This document shows, piece after piece, positions 21,435 through 32,125 of a stretch of DNA of 64,000 nt; position 1 is the stretch's first letter; every line of letters starts with the position of its first letter. This DNA is from Diogma glabrata (lineage: Eukaryota > Arthropoda > Insecta > Diptera > Cylindrotomidae): the NCBI GenBank assembly GCA_963693315.1, contig OY856186.1, forward strand, positions 129,253,143-129,317,142, given 5' to 3'. The notes under the pieces are model-generated. The model was not told where the DNA came from. It searched no databases and saw only the letters and a list, made by a program, of their open reading frames with translations. Made by a program: the position numbers and the translations under genes.

Positions 21435-22556
21435 AAACGTTCTTTAAAATTTCTTATTATTGGCCGCTTTGCCCAAAATTTAGAGTTTTGAATTGTCTAT
21501 TAACACTTTACAGGAAGAAGATATCAAAAAAATCTCAACATAAAACAATGACCATTATCTCGATTAATTATTCAGCATGCAAGAACAAATAAACAATACC
21601 ATAATAAACTTATTTCTTATTTATTTGTTCTCGTTATTTATCTTCAACTATTTAGTGCCTGCGATATCTTCATTAAATTTAACAATAAAATATCTAATTT
21701 GCTGATTATTCCTTCAGCTTTAGGTAAGTAATTCAAAATATCAAACAAAAAGAAAAACGAGAATTAATTTTACATTTAACCGTCTATGTAGAAGTGAAAT
21801 TAAAACAAATTTATTGAATTAATTACCTTTTTCAACGTTGAAAAAAATCTGACAGTAAATTTAGCCATCGTTTTCCTTACCCACCTATATTTACATTAAA
21901 ACATCAAGGGTACATTAAATATAACACCAACCAAGTGAAATAACAAAACGAGGGTTAAATTTAATTTTGTTAATATATTATGTTTAAAAAAGGGTAGAAG
22001 GGTGTAACCAGTGTCACAAAATATCAAATTTTTATGTTTTTCTTAATTTTGGTTCAACAACAAAATTTGTATATGGTCAGTTATATTTGAAAACGTAATT
22101 GATTTTCAACAGTTAATCAATTATATTTTTTTATGAAAAATAACAGATGATTATTAGAACAGAATATATAGACAGGAAATGGAAATTGTTTGTCGTTCGT
22201 TAAATTTTGTGTTGTTTCATTTTAATATTATAATAGTATCTTAATGAAAGAAAATTACACCAAATTATATTTTAATGAATCTGTTAGTTATTCGTTTAGA
22301 TTTCTTTTTTGCAGACTAGCAAAACAAACAAATGACTGAACAAATGACTTCGTTCTATTGTGCATAGAGATTGTTTAGGCCGATGGTAAAAATAAATAAA
22401 TAAAACTGTAAATAACCCCTAAAAATACTTAGTGCCGAAATTTAAATTTTGGTAACTAAAAATAAACAAATTTCAGACATTTGGATAATGCTATAATAGT
22501 TATTTATTATACAAGGGAAAAAAGTAGTAGATTTTAGCTCGAGGTTGTGTTGTCTC
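21435..22556. repeat. Tandem duplication, copy 1, right part
   Basis: Matches 24654-25775 at a constant offset of 3219. No gene recognised in it; AT-rich. It ends inside the left arm of the palindrome completed only in copy 2 (25706-25860), after which copy 2 begins at about 22566. Confidence 0.92.
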
Positions 22557-22565
22557 TTGTGTTGT

Positions 22566-25500
22566 CTCATTGTATTAATTTTAAGTTGTACATAAATTAT
22601 TAAATATGAGATTTCGCCCAAATGTCAAGTTTTTTTCGGAAAAAAGGTCTGTATTATAGAGCTTTTTCCTTAAAATTCGAATCGTTATATTACTGTATGT
22701 AATTGACAGATTACATACAGCAATGATAATTAGAAATCATTAATTATGTATTAAAATGTATTGAAAAAATAATAATTATGCAACTATAGTAAAAAAAACT
22801 TAACGAGAACACAAAACAATCTGGATTTAGAAGAAATAACAATTATTTAAAATTTTCGAAATACAAATCACTCATTATTTACAATTTAAGGCCATTTTTT
22901 CATATAAAAATGACAAAAATGTGTAATATGTCCTCTATTATAATGAGATACTCAGTATGAGCAAAATTTCAGCGCGGTAAATGGGCATTCAGATCTTATG
23001 GATTTTCATATTTTCATACATAATAACTGATTTTTAATTATCATTGCTGTATGTAATCTGTCAAATACACCAAAATAACGATTTGAACTTTAAGAAAAAA
23101 GGTCTATCAGTTTTTAACGAAATGTCATACTTTTATTTTTGTTTGTGTTCATTATTTACAATGTAAGGCCTTTTATCCATATGAAATGACACAAACATGT
23201 ATGATGTCTATGATTATAATGATATACACAGTATTACCAAAATTCCTTCGCTCAAAATGAGTCAACCAGAGGATGAGGATTTCAGTGCAATTCTTTAAGG
23301 TCTTTCAGAATGAAGAAAAATTTGATTTTTTTTTTTCTTCAGATTTATAAAGTTTTTTGCTTTAAAAGTTTTAGAAATACGTACTGACTGCTTCAACAAA
23401 CTTGTCTTTTCAATTTGGGATCAATCACATAATGGGAAGTTACTGAAAAATGAATCACAAAATTCCACCCATCAAAGCTCTCAAGAGTCAAGTTAAATAA
23501 AAGTGTGTAAAAACCAGGGTTGTGCCGTAGACAAAATAGATTACTTTACATGTATAGATTACGCATAGATTACGTGTAAATTACGCGAGATATTTTCGTG
23601 TAATCTATAATGTAAACTATAAATGTAATCTATTTAATTGATATGTGAATTCTAAAATTTTTTAGCAATAAATTAACTTTTTTCAAGATCGCAAGATCCT
23701 GTTTTTGACAATATTATTGATTATGTCTTTTAAGAAAAATTTTTCATAGGGATAATACAATATTTCCACATATTTCTTCTTAAATCAAAACTAATAGATT
23801 ACGCCAAATTTACATAGATGACATAGATTACATTACATAGATTACATGTAATGTAATCTATTTTGGACTACGCGTAAAGGAACAACCCTGGTAAAAACAA
23901 AGCAATAGCAACCTTTTATAAAGAATTAATCGTTACAATTTAAATTACATCTATTTGTACGTATGTATTCAGTTTTGGCCAATAGAATTTGACAAAATCA
24001 TTTTGGAACGCACACATTAAAACACTCACACCGACCTGCGTAATTTTAAAATTAGGAAAATTCTTAACTTCATCTAAAGCTGTAAATTGTTCGAGTAGTG
24101 GTCAATGAGATTCTGTGGTATCACAATGGACCCTTTTTGACCTAAGTGAGCTGTCCTGTTCTTATATTATGATGAAAGCCACTGGAACTTTACTTAACCT
24201 TCTCACCATTAAAGTTGCAGTTAACTTTCTAGTTTTAGTATATGAGTTTTATATAAAGTGACAAATTGGTAATACCGGGCTTTAATACCGAAATGAGATT
24301 TTAAGGTCAATACCGGTATTAACGGTAATACCGTTACCGGTATTGGAAGCCCTAATTAAGAACAAATAGATTTACGATAACAGTCTCTTATTAATTGGTC
24401 AATATTATTTTTTATTTCTAAAGTATCAAGTAAAACAATTTTGCTATCGTATACGCAAGTTGAACAGTGAATTAAGGTGGATGATTTAAATCGTCATACA
24501 CTAAAAGAACAGTCAATCGACAAACAAAATTTACGAAAAGGGAAGTGAAAAGGGAAGTTGCAAAAGGGAAGTGAAAAATCTGCAATATTCTACAAAAAAC
24601 TAATCATATGTATTAATAGTGCACGAGCTTCAATCAAGTGGTTTAATAAAAACAAACGTTCTTTAAAATTTCTTATTATTGGCCGCTTTGCCCAAAATTT
24701 AGAGTTTTGAATTGTCTATTAACACTTTACAGGAAGAAGATATCAAAAAAATCTCAACATAAAACAATGACCATTATCTCGATTAATTATTCAGCATGCA
24801 AGAACAAATAAACAATACCATAATAAACTTATTTCTTATTTATTTGTTCTCGTTATTTATCTTCAACTATTTAGTGCCTGCGATATCTTCATTAAATTTA
24901 ACAATAAAATATCTAATTTGCTGATTATTCCTTCAGCTTTAGGTAAGTAATTCAAAATATCAAACAAAAAGAAAAACGAGAATTAATTTTACATTTAACC
25001 GTCTATGTAGAAGTGAAATTAAAACAAATTTATTGAATTAATTACCTTTTTCAACGTTGAAAAAAATCTGACAGTAAATTTAGCCATCGTTTTCCTTACC
25101 CACCTATATTTACATTAAAACATCAAGGGTACATTAAATATAACACCAACCAAGTGAAATAACAAAACGAGGGTTAAATTTAATTTTGTTAATATATTAT
25201 GTTTAAAAAAGGGTAGAAGGGTGTAACCAGTGTCACAAAATATCAAATTTTTATGTTTTTCTTAATTTTGGTTCAACAACAAAATTTGTATATGGTCAGT
25301 TATATTTGAAAACGTAATTGATTTTCAACAGTTAATCAATTATATTTTTTTATGAAAAATAACAGATGATTATTAGAACAGAATATATAGACAGGAAATG
25401 GAAATTGTTTGTCGTTCGTTAAATTTTGTGTTGTTTCATTTTAATATTATAATAGTATCTTAATGAAAGAAAATTACACCAAATTATATTTTAATGAATC

Positions 25501-25775
25501 TGTTAGTTATTCGTTTAGATTTCTTTTTTGCAGACTAGCAAAACAAACAAATGACTGAACAAATGACTTCGTTCTATTGTGCATAGAGATTGTTTAGGCC
25601 GATGGTAAAAATAAATAAATAAAACTGTAAATAACCCCTAAAAATACTTAGTGCCGAAATTTAAATTTTGGTAACTAAAAATAAACAAATTTCAGACATT
25701 TGGATAATGCTATAATAGTTATTTATTATACAAGGGAAAAAAGTAGTAGATTTTAGCTCGAGGTTGTGTTGTCTC
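22566..25775. repeat. Tandem duplication, copy 2 (uninterrupted)
   Basis: Contains in one piece the sequences that gypsy-1 separates in copy 1: the junction AAAACAAACGTTCTTT at 24650-24665 is the unoccupied target. Differences from copy 1 noticed by eye are only in A-run length. No host gene. Confidence 0.92.
23515..23890. mobile_element. hAT MITE with TAGATTAC repeats, copy 2
   Basis: Same element as 9501-9876, with the same GTAAAAAC flanks, duplicated passively with the 3.2-kb unit. Confidence 0.88.
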
Positions 25776-25860
25776 CCGACGCGAAGCGGAGGGAGACAAA
25801 AAACCGAGAGCTAAAATCTACAATTTTTCCCGTGTATAATACACTATTTTTTTCTGTGAC
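25706..25860. repeat. Palindromic MITE-like element with GC-rich apex
   Basis: ATTATACAAGGGAAAAAA and AGTAGATTTTAGCTCGAGGT on the left are mirrored by GAGAGCTAAAATCTAC and TTTTTCCCGTGTATAATAC on the right, with apex GTCTCCCGACGCGAAGC... GGGAGAC. The left arm alone is repeated at 22487-22556, where the tandem copy stops at the apex. Confidence 0.8.
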
Positions 25861-26458
25861 TGGATAAATATTAATATAATTATTGAAAAAATAATATTAA
25901 ACAAATATTACAATATGTATAGTCACCACACCATACGAATTTCTTGAATAAAAACTTAAAATTAAGTTTTATTTTAGTTGTCAAAACCAGTTATTAACAT
26001 CAAGAAGAAAACGGTATAACTTTTCATTAACATTAAAATAGTCATAAATGTTCATAAATATTCATAATATTCATCATTTATGTGTATATATGTATTTATA
26101 TATATGTTTTTATCTATCCGGGAAAAAAGTACATACTTTTTTCCCGGGGAAAAAAGTATTTTATGAAAAGTAGCATTTTTGCACCAGTCAGCAGAAGTAA
26201 AATGTTAAACTTTTTTCCCGTCACAGAAAAAACGATATTTTTTAAAGACAGGACAAGCTCAAAGATATAAGGAATTAAGATTGCACAATCGAAAAAGATT
26301 TACTATTAGATAAACGAACACGTTCATTGGCTTTGAAAGGTAACAGATATTAGTTATAGTGTACTTTTTGAAGTTATACTTCTTTGCGCTCGTTGTAAAT
26401 ATTTTGATGGGGTGTTAAACGATAAACCGCGTCACGCTGTTTCAATTTATATTTTAGC
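25861..26458. other. AT-rich stretch with small palindromes
   Basis: No gene. GGGAAAAAAGTA is mirrored by TACTTTTTTCCC at about 26119-26144. TTTTTTTCTGTGAC near 25850 is mirrored by GTCACAGAAAAAA near 26220, so a roughly 400-bp TIR element may lie here. Confidence 0.35.
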
Positions 26459-26543
26459 CCTTATGCTGTATGGTAATAAAGACGAAATTAGTAAATCAAC
26501 CTTATGCTGTATGGTAATGAAGTCGAAATTACTAAATCAATCA
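26459..26543. repeat. Two tandem 42-bp units
   Basis: CCTTATGCTGTATGGTAAT(A/G)AAG... AAATTA(G/C)TAAATCAA is present twice in a row. Confidence 0.75.
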
Positions 26544-26976
26544 TATTTTATAATAATAAAACATTATTCGCTTAGTTATCTTTGATCAATTTTTTTTTTC
26601 ACTTTTCGGAATTATCATTAAAAGGAATAGTTAATGACAAACAAATATGTACATTTATATGAAAATTATGTTAAATTATTTTTTAACAAATACATATTTC
26701 TAATTTACAACAAATATGTTCTTATGGTTTGCAATTATATAAAATATGTACATATTTCTATGCATTAGCACCAATACGATACATATAAGCATTGCTTATA
26801 TATGATTAAACAAACCTGCTTGCATTAGCAGAACTGCCCTCACATGTTCCAAAAATTGGAAATTGACGTTTCTTTTCCTCTTCTTAGAAACATTGATGAA
26901 CCAAGAATTTGCATTGGAACCTTAGTACCGAAGAAAAATATTATGAACAATATCAAAGTTACAGATTTAAAGTGTT

Positions 26977-27408
26977 TTACTTTTTGAGTGATATATGCTT
27001 CTCCATTACTTTCAAAACTATTATTGTTATTGCAAGGGATCTATAAAATATATGCAAATATGTTAACATATGTTGTGATTTGACTGTTTTAATAATAATA
27101 TATAAGTCTGAATTTACAAATGAAATTAGTCTTATTATTATTTTTTCCAATTTTTGTTTTAAGTTGTGGGAAGGAATGTCGAAATAAGACGATGACCATA
27201 AAGCAATAAAACCCATTAAACGAAAATATTCACTAAAAATGGTGGTATTTTTTAATCGGCCGGCGTATGCATTAATGGAGTAGAGTATTGCAGACAATCG
27301 ATAAAATATATTTGCAAATTGAAATACGACCCTCTTCAGAACAGTAAATTTTCTGGATTGATAAATGATTATAAGTCTACATGAAATAGGACGCTAAACC
27401 AAAAGCAA
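26977..27408 (-). pseudogene. Unassigned open segment, possible exon
   Basis: About 144 codons without a stop on the minus strand, from just after TTTAG at about 27409 to TAA near 26977. There is no ATG until about 40 codons from its start. The start follows a pyrimidine-rich CTTTTGGTTTAG, which would do as a splice acceptor. Residues such as SAILYSINAYAGRLKNTTIF and FRLMGFIALWSSSYFDIPSH are protein-like, with hydrophobic stretches. I do not recognise a family; chance is possible in AT-rich DNA. Confidence 0.25.
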
Positions 27409-27419
27409 TGAACCAGTGT

Positions 27420-28640
27420 ACCTATATTTTGTATGACGAGTACGGTGGCTTCGGAGTTAGTAATTGACAATTGTGACATCCAATAAACAAATATATTTAC
27501 GCTCACCTAATTGTTCGTTACACATTGAATTATTTGAATTAAATCTTTGGAATAAAATTTTAACTTTTTTCTAACCCTAATCTTTTGCCATCTACATTTA
27601 TAAAAATTATTTAATTATTATTTGCCTGTCAATGTGTTTTAATTTTAACGTACATATAATATGTAAATTTTTTTATAGCTTTAGAGACATTTACTTAATG
27701 GCTTTTGGCGACTGCAAAATGATACTATTACATTTTTTTCAAACTTTTTATATATTACTAATAAAATAAGTTAAATTAAATGACATTACAAAAAACTATC
27801 GGACAATTTACTTAAAAAAAAAGCAGTTTTCAACCACTTTATCTGGGAAGCATGGGCATCGCCGTGCGGGTGTACCTTCTAGTAATTAATAACTATACGT
27901 TCTTATACTTTTTGAATAATAATTTTTTTTTTTAATAATATTTTTTTTATTTATTTTTTGAATAATATGTTTCTTTTTTTTATATTTTTTTTTTTGAATA
28001 ATATTTTTGTTTTTTTTAGTTATTTTTTTTAATGGATCCTATCTGTCTGTCTGTGTGCGTGTGTGCGAGCGAATGGGCAAAGAAGTATAACTTCCACCGT
28101 CTGGTCCGACGCAGACTCTACTTTTTATAAATATGTTTTGTGACTTTCGCTTTAAAGAAATATTATATATAGTTATTTATTTCCAAAAGCGTTATGGAGG
28201 TTACTTCGCCTGGCATCCGAGATGGCACCAGAGATGGAAGTCGTTTGATGGGCGTAATAACTCAGTAACGCCAGTGGTGCATACAAGATTTTTTGCTTCA
28301 CTTAATATGCTAAACAAAATTCAGAGTAATTTATCTTTGTTTCTATATTAAAATTTATTTAAAACCAAACAACCTTCTAGTTGAAGAAACAATTGAAGAA
28401 ATTGAAGTTGAAGAAACAATTCTTCGCCAGAACTCAGATTAAGTCCTAAAAATGATAAAGCATTTTTAGTTGTCAGAATTTCATAAGCAAAGTGCTCAAA
28501 AAGAAGCAGAATTGTTTTTGCCTATAAAATCTAAACAAGAGCATGAAAAAGATTACGGTATTTTTCGATCAGGGAGATAAAGTATAGGCGGTGAATGAAA
28601 ATGTGTTGTTCGCATACTTTCAAGAAGTGGTAATTCTAAT
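27420..28640. other. AT-rich stretch, nothing recognised
   Basis: Poly-T-rich at 27920-28030. A segment with CTGTCTGTCTGTGTGCGTGTG (28040-28130) resembles the low-complexity starts of some insect transposons, but no ends or frame support this. Confidence 0.3.
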
Positions 28641-28975
28641 TTGTTTATACATGGATATATGTATGGGAGTATGAATGTGTGTATGTGTGTATAAGGGCAT
28701 ACATGTGGGGGTACGTGACGGTCGTGGCTTCTTCGGCAGTAGGGGTCCCCAGAGTCTCCTTTTTTTTTCATTCTTCTTTTCGTTTTCTGGTCTGCTGGTT
28801 ACAGAAAAAAAAAACGCGCACTCCGTTTATTTGTACTGGGTAGTAGGTATCATCATTCGATCCCACACACTGACGCAAGTCAGGGCTTTTATATCTCGCT
28901 AGGTGGAGTAGGCCCCACTGTTACCTTGGAAGTTCCCAGTTCTCCTTTCTTCTTGGAAGTTCCCAGTTCTCAAAT

Positions 28976-28995
28976 TGGCGACCAACGTGGGGCTC
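28976..28995 (+). promoter_or_regulatory. tRNA-Lys-like primer-binding site
   Basis: TGGCGACCAACGTGGGGCTC, preceded by CA-AAT (an LTR-like CA end plus spacer, as in gypsy-1 where ACA-ATC precedes the site). From memory it is the complement of the 3' end of insect tRNA-Lys(CUU) with one mismatch. Confidence 0.65.
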
Positions 28996-29268
28996 CTCTA
29001 AGGGTTATCACAGGGTTGTGGTACTCTGGAGAAGTCTCTCCATACTTAAAAAAAACTTTGAAAAATTTTTTTTTTAAATTTTTTCTTCAAAAATTAAATT
29101 TCTTTTCTCACCAATCAATGGTAAAAGACTCTGGCGACGTGGAAGCTACTTCAAGCTTCAAATAAGCAGGAGCGAAGATGATCTGAGGTGCCTGAGATTG
29201 TCTTCGATGGGGTTTTGCGTCTCCTCGTCTCCAGCAAACTCCTTTGTTTTTTTTTGTAATGCCAGGGT

Positions 29269-29294
29269 GAGAATAATTCCTAGGAATTATTCTC
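29269..29294. repeat. Perfect 26-bp palindrome
   Basis: GAGAATAATTCC TA GGAATTATTCTC in the putative leader. Could be a regulatory or packaging hairpin; role unknown. Confidence 0.8.
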
Positions 29295-29900
29295 AATGGG
29301 CTTTACAAACCCACGGACCCTAGTAACGGATGGGTTTCCTGGAGATACGGGGAATGCTAGAGGTGAACAGATGCCAGGTCTAGATTGGTGTAAAATGGTG
29401 TATACACCTATTACATTCGCGCCTGGTCATCTGTTCAGGCTCTGGGTTCGCTGTGTCGTCAGGATCCCTATCTGGGCTAGCCACTCCATAACGTAAGAGT
29501 CCCTTTCCATGGAGTATTAGCACCCTATGGCCTGAGTTGTCCAGTTCTCCACGGGTGATACTGGGGAATGTCTTGCAAAGCAGCCTTATCAACTGCTGAG
29601 GGAAGAGTTCGCACAGCCTTCATGCCGTGAGTTAATTGGATTAATTCAGGTCATAGCACCTTGCCCGTATGTGTTAGTGGTGTGGATCACGGCTGGGGAG
29701 TGGCGATGATCGAATGGTGGTTCAGAGGATTTATCTTCTGACCATCCTATCGATACTTGTCAGCCGGGTGATATACCACCGGCACATATCCTATCTTCTT
29801 CCTCCCCCCCCCCTTTTATCTTCTCCCATCCTTATCCCCTTTCCCATACCCTCGCCTTTCCTTTTAACGTAGTTTATTTTTTTTATCTTGCTTTTATCCC

Positions 29901-30172
29901 TAAAACACCAACATAACAAAATTTTTAGAAGAAGTGACGATCGTCACCCTTCACCGCCGAAAAGGAAACCACGTGATATTGTCGATCCCACTCCTCTTCA
30001 GATATATAATAAACATAAACCTATATTTGCTGATATTAGATACTAAAATTTTTTTTTTTCTCCTTAAATTTTAGGCATTTGTGAAAATAAAATAAAACAA
30101 AAAGAAGAAGAATTCTAATATAATTACAAACAGAAAACTAAGGAAATAGAAGAAAGCAATATAAGTTATACG
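29901..30172. other. Short stretch before hAT MITE, nothing recognised
   Basis: Ends with the target copy GTTATACG at 30165-30172. Confidence 0.4.
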
Positions 30173-30921
30173 CAGAGTTTCGAACCGGAACCGAACCGTA
30201 AACCGAAAACCGTTATTAACCGAAATTTTGAGCTGAACCGTAACGTAACCGAAACCGTAAATTTTTTATATGTAATGAACCGTAACCGGAACGAAAAAAT
30301 CATTTTATTTACGGTTCATGTAAAACGGTATGCAGTGAAAGAACAAAAAAAATATTCATAAAGCTGATCATATATTATGAGTAAAAGATTTTCATTTTGC
30401 ATGTAAAATTAGCTATAGGTACTACGATTTTGGTTTCTAATCTATTCCAAAATTTATTCCATTTTTTAAAATACCATGAAACCATGCCGCAAATTTTGAG
30501 AAGCATATGGAACGGTTTCATAAAAAAGAATTTAAAATTTTAAAATGTCTTAAAATATCAGCAAAAGCTTCATGTAAACGAAATCTGCCATTAAAGTTAA
30601 GCTCTTGTAGTGTAATGACGCTTACTCCAACGTTATTAGACATGAAATTTAAACCTCAAAATATTATGGTACTATGTCTGAAAAACTTCTTACTGAAGCC
30701 TGTGTCGATGTTCAAGATTCAATAATTACTGAAGTTGTTTCTTTTGAATTTTTGCATAAGAATACTGAAAATCCTTGATTTTGACATTGGAACTGAACCG
30801 GAACCGAATCGAAAACCGGAACGAAAAAATAAACTAAGGAACCAAACCGAAAACCGGAACGAAATAATAGTCGTAACGAAACCGTAAACCGAAACGGAAA
30901 ACATTTCGGTTCGAAACTCTG
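30173..30921. mobile_element. hAT element remnant with AACCG(A/T/G)AACCG repeats
   Basis: Termini CAGAGTTTCGAACCG and CGGTTCGAAACTCTG, flanked by a perfect 8-base duplication GTTATACG (30165-30172 and 30922-30929). Both ends are packed with ACCGNAACC-type units. The interior plus strand at about 30507-30725 includes TPTLLDMKFKPQN, reminiscent of the LLDPRFK motif of hAT transposases, so it may be an internally deleted autonomous element. Confidence 0.9.
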
Positions 30922-30929
30922 GTTATACG

Positions 30930-31642
30930 TTTATATACGAAAAGGATTTAAATAAACAAAATTGAAATTCAAGCAACTATTGAGGAGGATTTCCATCATC
31001 AACTAAGAAGAACTCAAACAAACTCAAAACCATAATTAAGAAACAAAAACAAAACGGAAAAGTAAAGAAAAGTTCCGGATGTGTTACCTTATTAAGTAAT
31101 TTAGGTTTACTATGTATTCGGATATATAAAATTTCTTGTTTTGAGGTAATAGGACATATCCAGAAACGTAAACCGTGAGTTTTTAATCACAATTTATTAA
31201 TTAGATTTTTTTTTATCGTAAGGGTCTGATTTTTCTTTCCTTCCTCAAATTACTTTGATCCCTTGTACGTATTATTAGCGTAGCGTATATTATTATTCAA
31301 GGTTAGGCTAAATTTTAAGTCTGTGAAGTATACATCTTTGTTAACTCTCTAATGTTGCCCTACCGGTGGCATAAAACCGCTCTCTATTTTTCACCAATAT
31401 TATTTGATGTCTCTAAGTCTTGTCCCACCAGTGGCTATAATACCGCACTTCAGCGACATTTTGTCCTGGGACTTCCAGATTCCCCAAGACTCAATTGAAT
31501 CTGGGATTTTTTTGTAACTCCATTTTCTGCCATAGCTTAGCTTAACTGCTTTCTCTCCAACCTGAATTTTTTCTGTCTGTCTTAATTAAGAAAAGAAAAT
31601 TTAAATACTTTAATCTCACTATTACCTTTGTTTTCTATTACC
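30930..31642 (+). other. Probable leader of gypsy-2
   Basis: No gene. Contains two related segments, CCTACCGGTGGCATAAAACCGC (about 31360) and CCCACCAGTGGCTATAATACC (about 31427). Directly precedes the RING-type gag start at 31643. Confidence 0.4.
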
Positions 31643-32125
31643 ATGCCAGGACCAAGTCCACTCAATAACTCTGACATGTCAACTACCTGTACGGTATGCC
31701 AGGGTGAGATTGTGCCAGCAGATGCAAAGATTTTGAGTCGCTGCAACCATTTATTTCATGATATGTGTATTATGGACTGGCTGTTGCAGAACGATACCTG
31801 TCCGCTGTACAGGACCACCTGTGTGCGCTCCGATCTGCAGAGATTGCCACGAATGGCAGCCTCAAATAATTTTGCGATCGTACCTCCACCACCCCAGAGA
31901 GCCGTAACTCGAGCTCTCGCCGCAGAAATACAGCGTCAGCAGTTCAGCATTGGCCATCAACACTCTTCGACACGGGTACCAATCAAAAATCCACCTTCTC
32001 AACCCGCTAACGGAGCTCGGATTGACGTAGCTCAGAGAAGTCTCGATCCAACAGTAGCTGCTGCCTTGTTACGACAATCACATAAAACGATACCAGATCA
32101 GTTAGACCACGAAATGGTAAGCTAA
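31643..32125 (+). pseudogene. gypsy-2 Gag N-terminus with RING-H2-like finger
   Basis: 160 codons from an ATG in good context (TTACCATGCC) at 31643. Residues 16-56 show CTVC, then C34-N-H36, H39, C42, and CPL at 53-55: a RING-H2 (C-C-C-H-H-C-C-x) arrangement. The eighth ligand position, usually Cys in CP-C, is Tyr56 (TAC), a one-base change from Cys, so this copy probably cannot close the second zinc site. Residues 85-160 are Gln/Pro/Ala-rich. It ends at TAA 32123-32125, but the following sequence continues gag-like in another frame. RING fingers usually act as E3 ubiquitin ligases or in assembly. Gypsy-1 Gag lacks this domain. Confidence 0.75.

Larger units (their letters stand above)
28640..29900 (+). 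other. GC-richer segment: probable LTR end and leader of an LTR element
   Basis: Base composition is clearly higher in G+C than its flanks. It contains a duplicated CTTGGAAGTTCCCAGTTCTC (28926 and 28953), TTTTATATCTCG as a possible core promoter (about 28888), and a Lys-type primer site at 28976. Downstream, GAACAGATGCCAGG (about 29356) can pair with CCTGGTCATCTGTTC (about 29421). No long frame. It could be the 5' LTR end and leader of gypsy-2 (31643 on), but no matching 3' LTR was found after 41693. Confidence 0.45.

Noticed and set aside
30719..30904. Minus-strand frame rich in Phe, Gly and Ser
   Set aside because: Shadow of the AACCG-type subterminal repeats of the hAT MITE.
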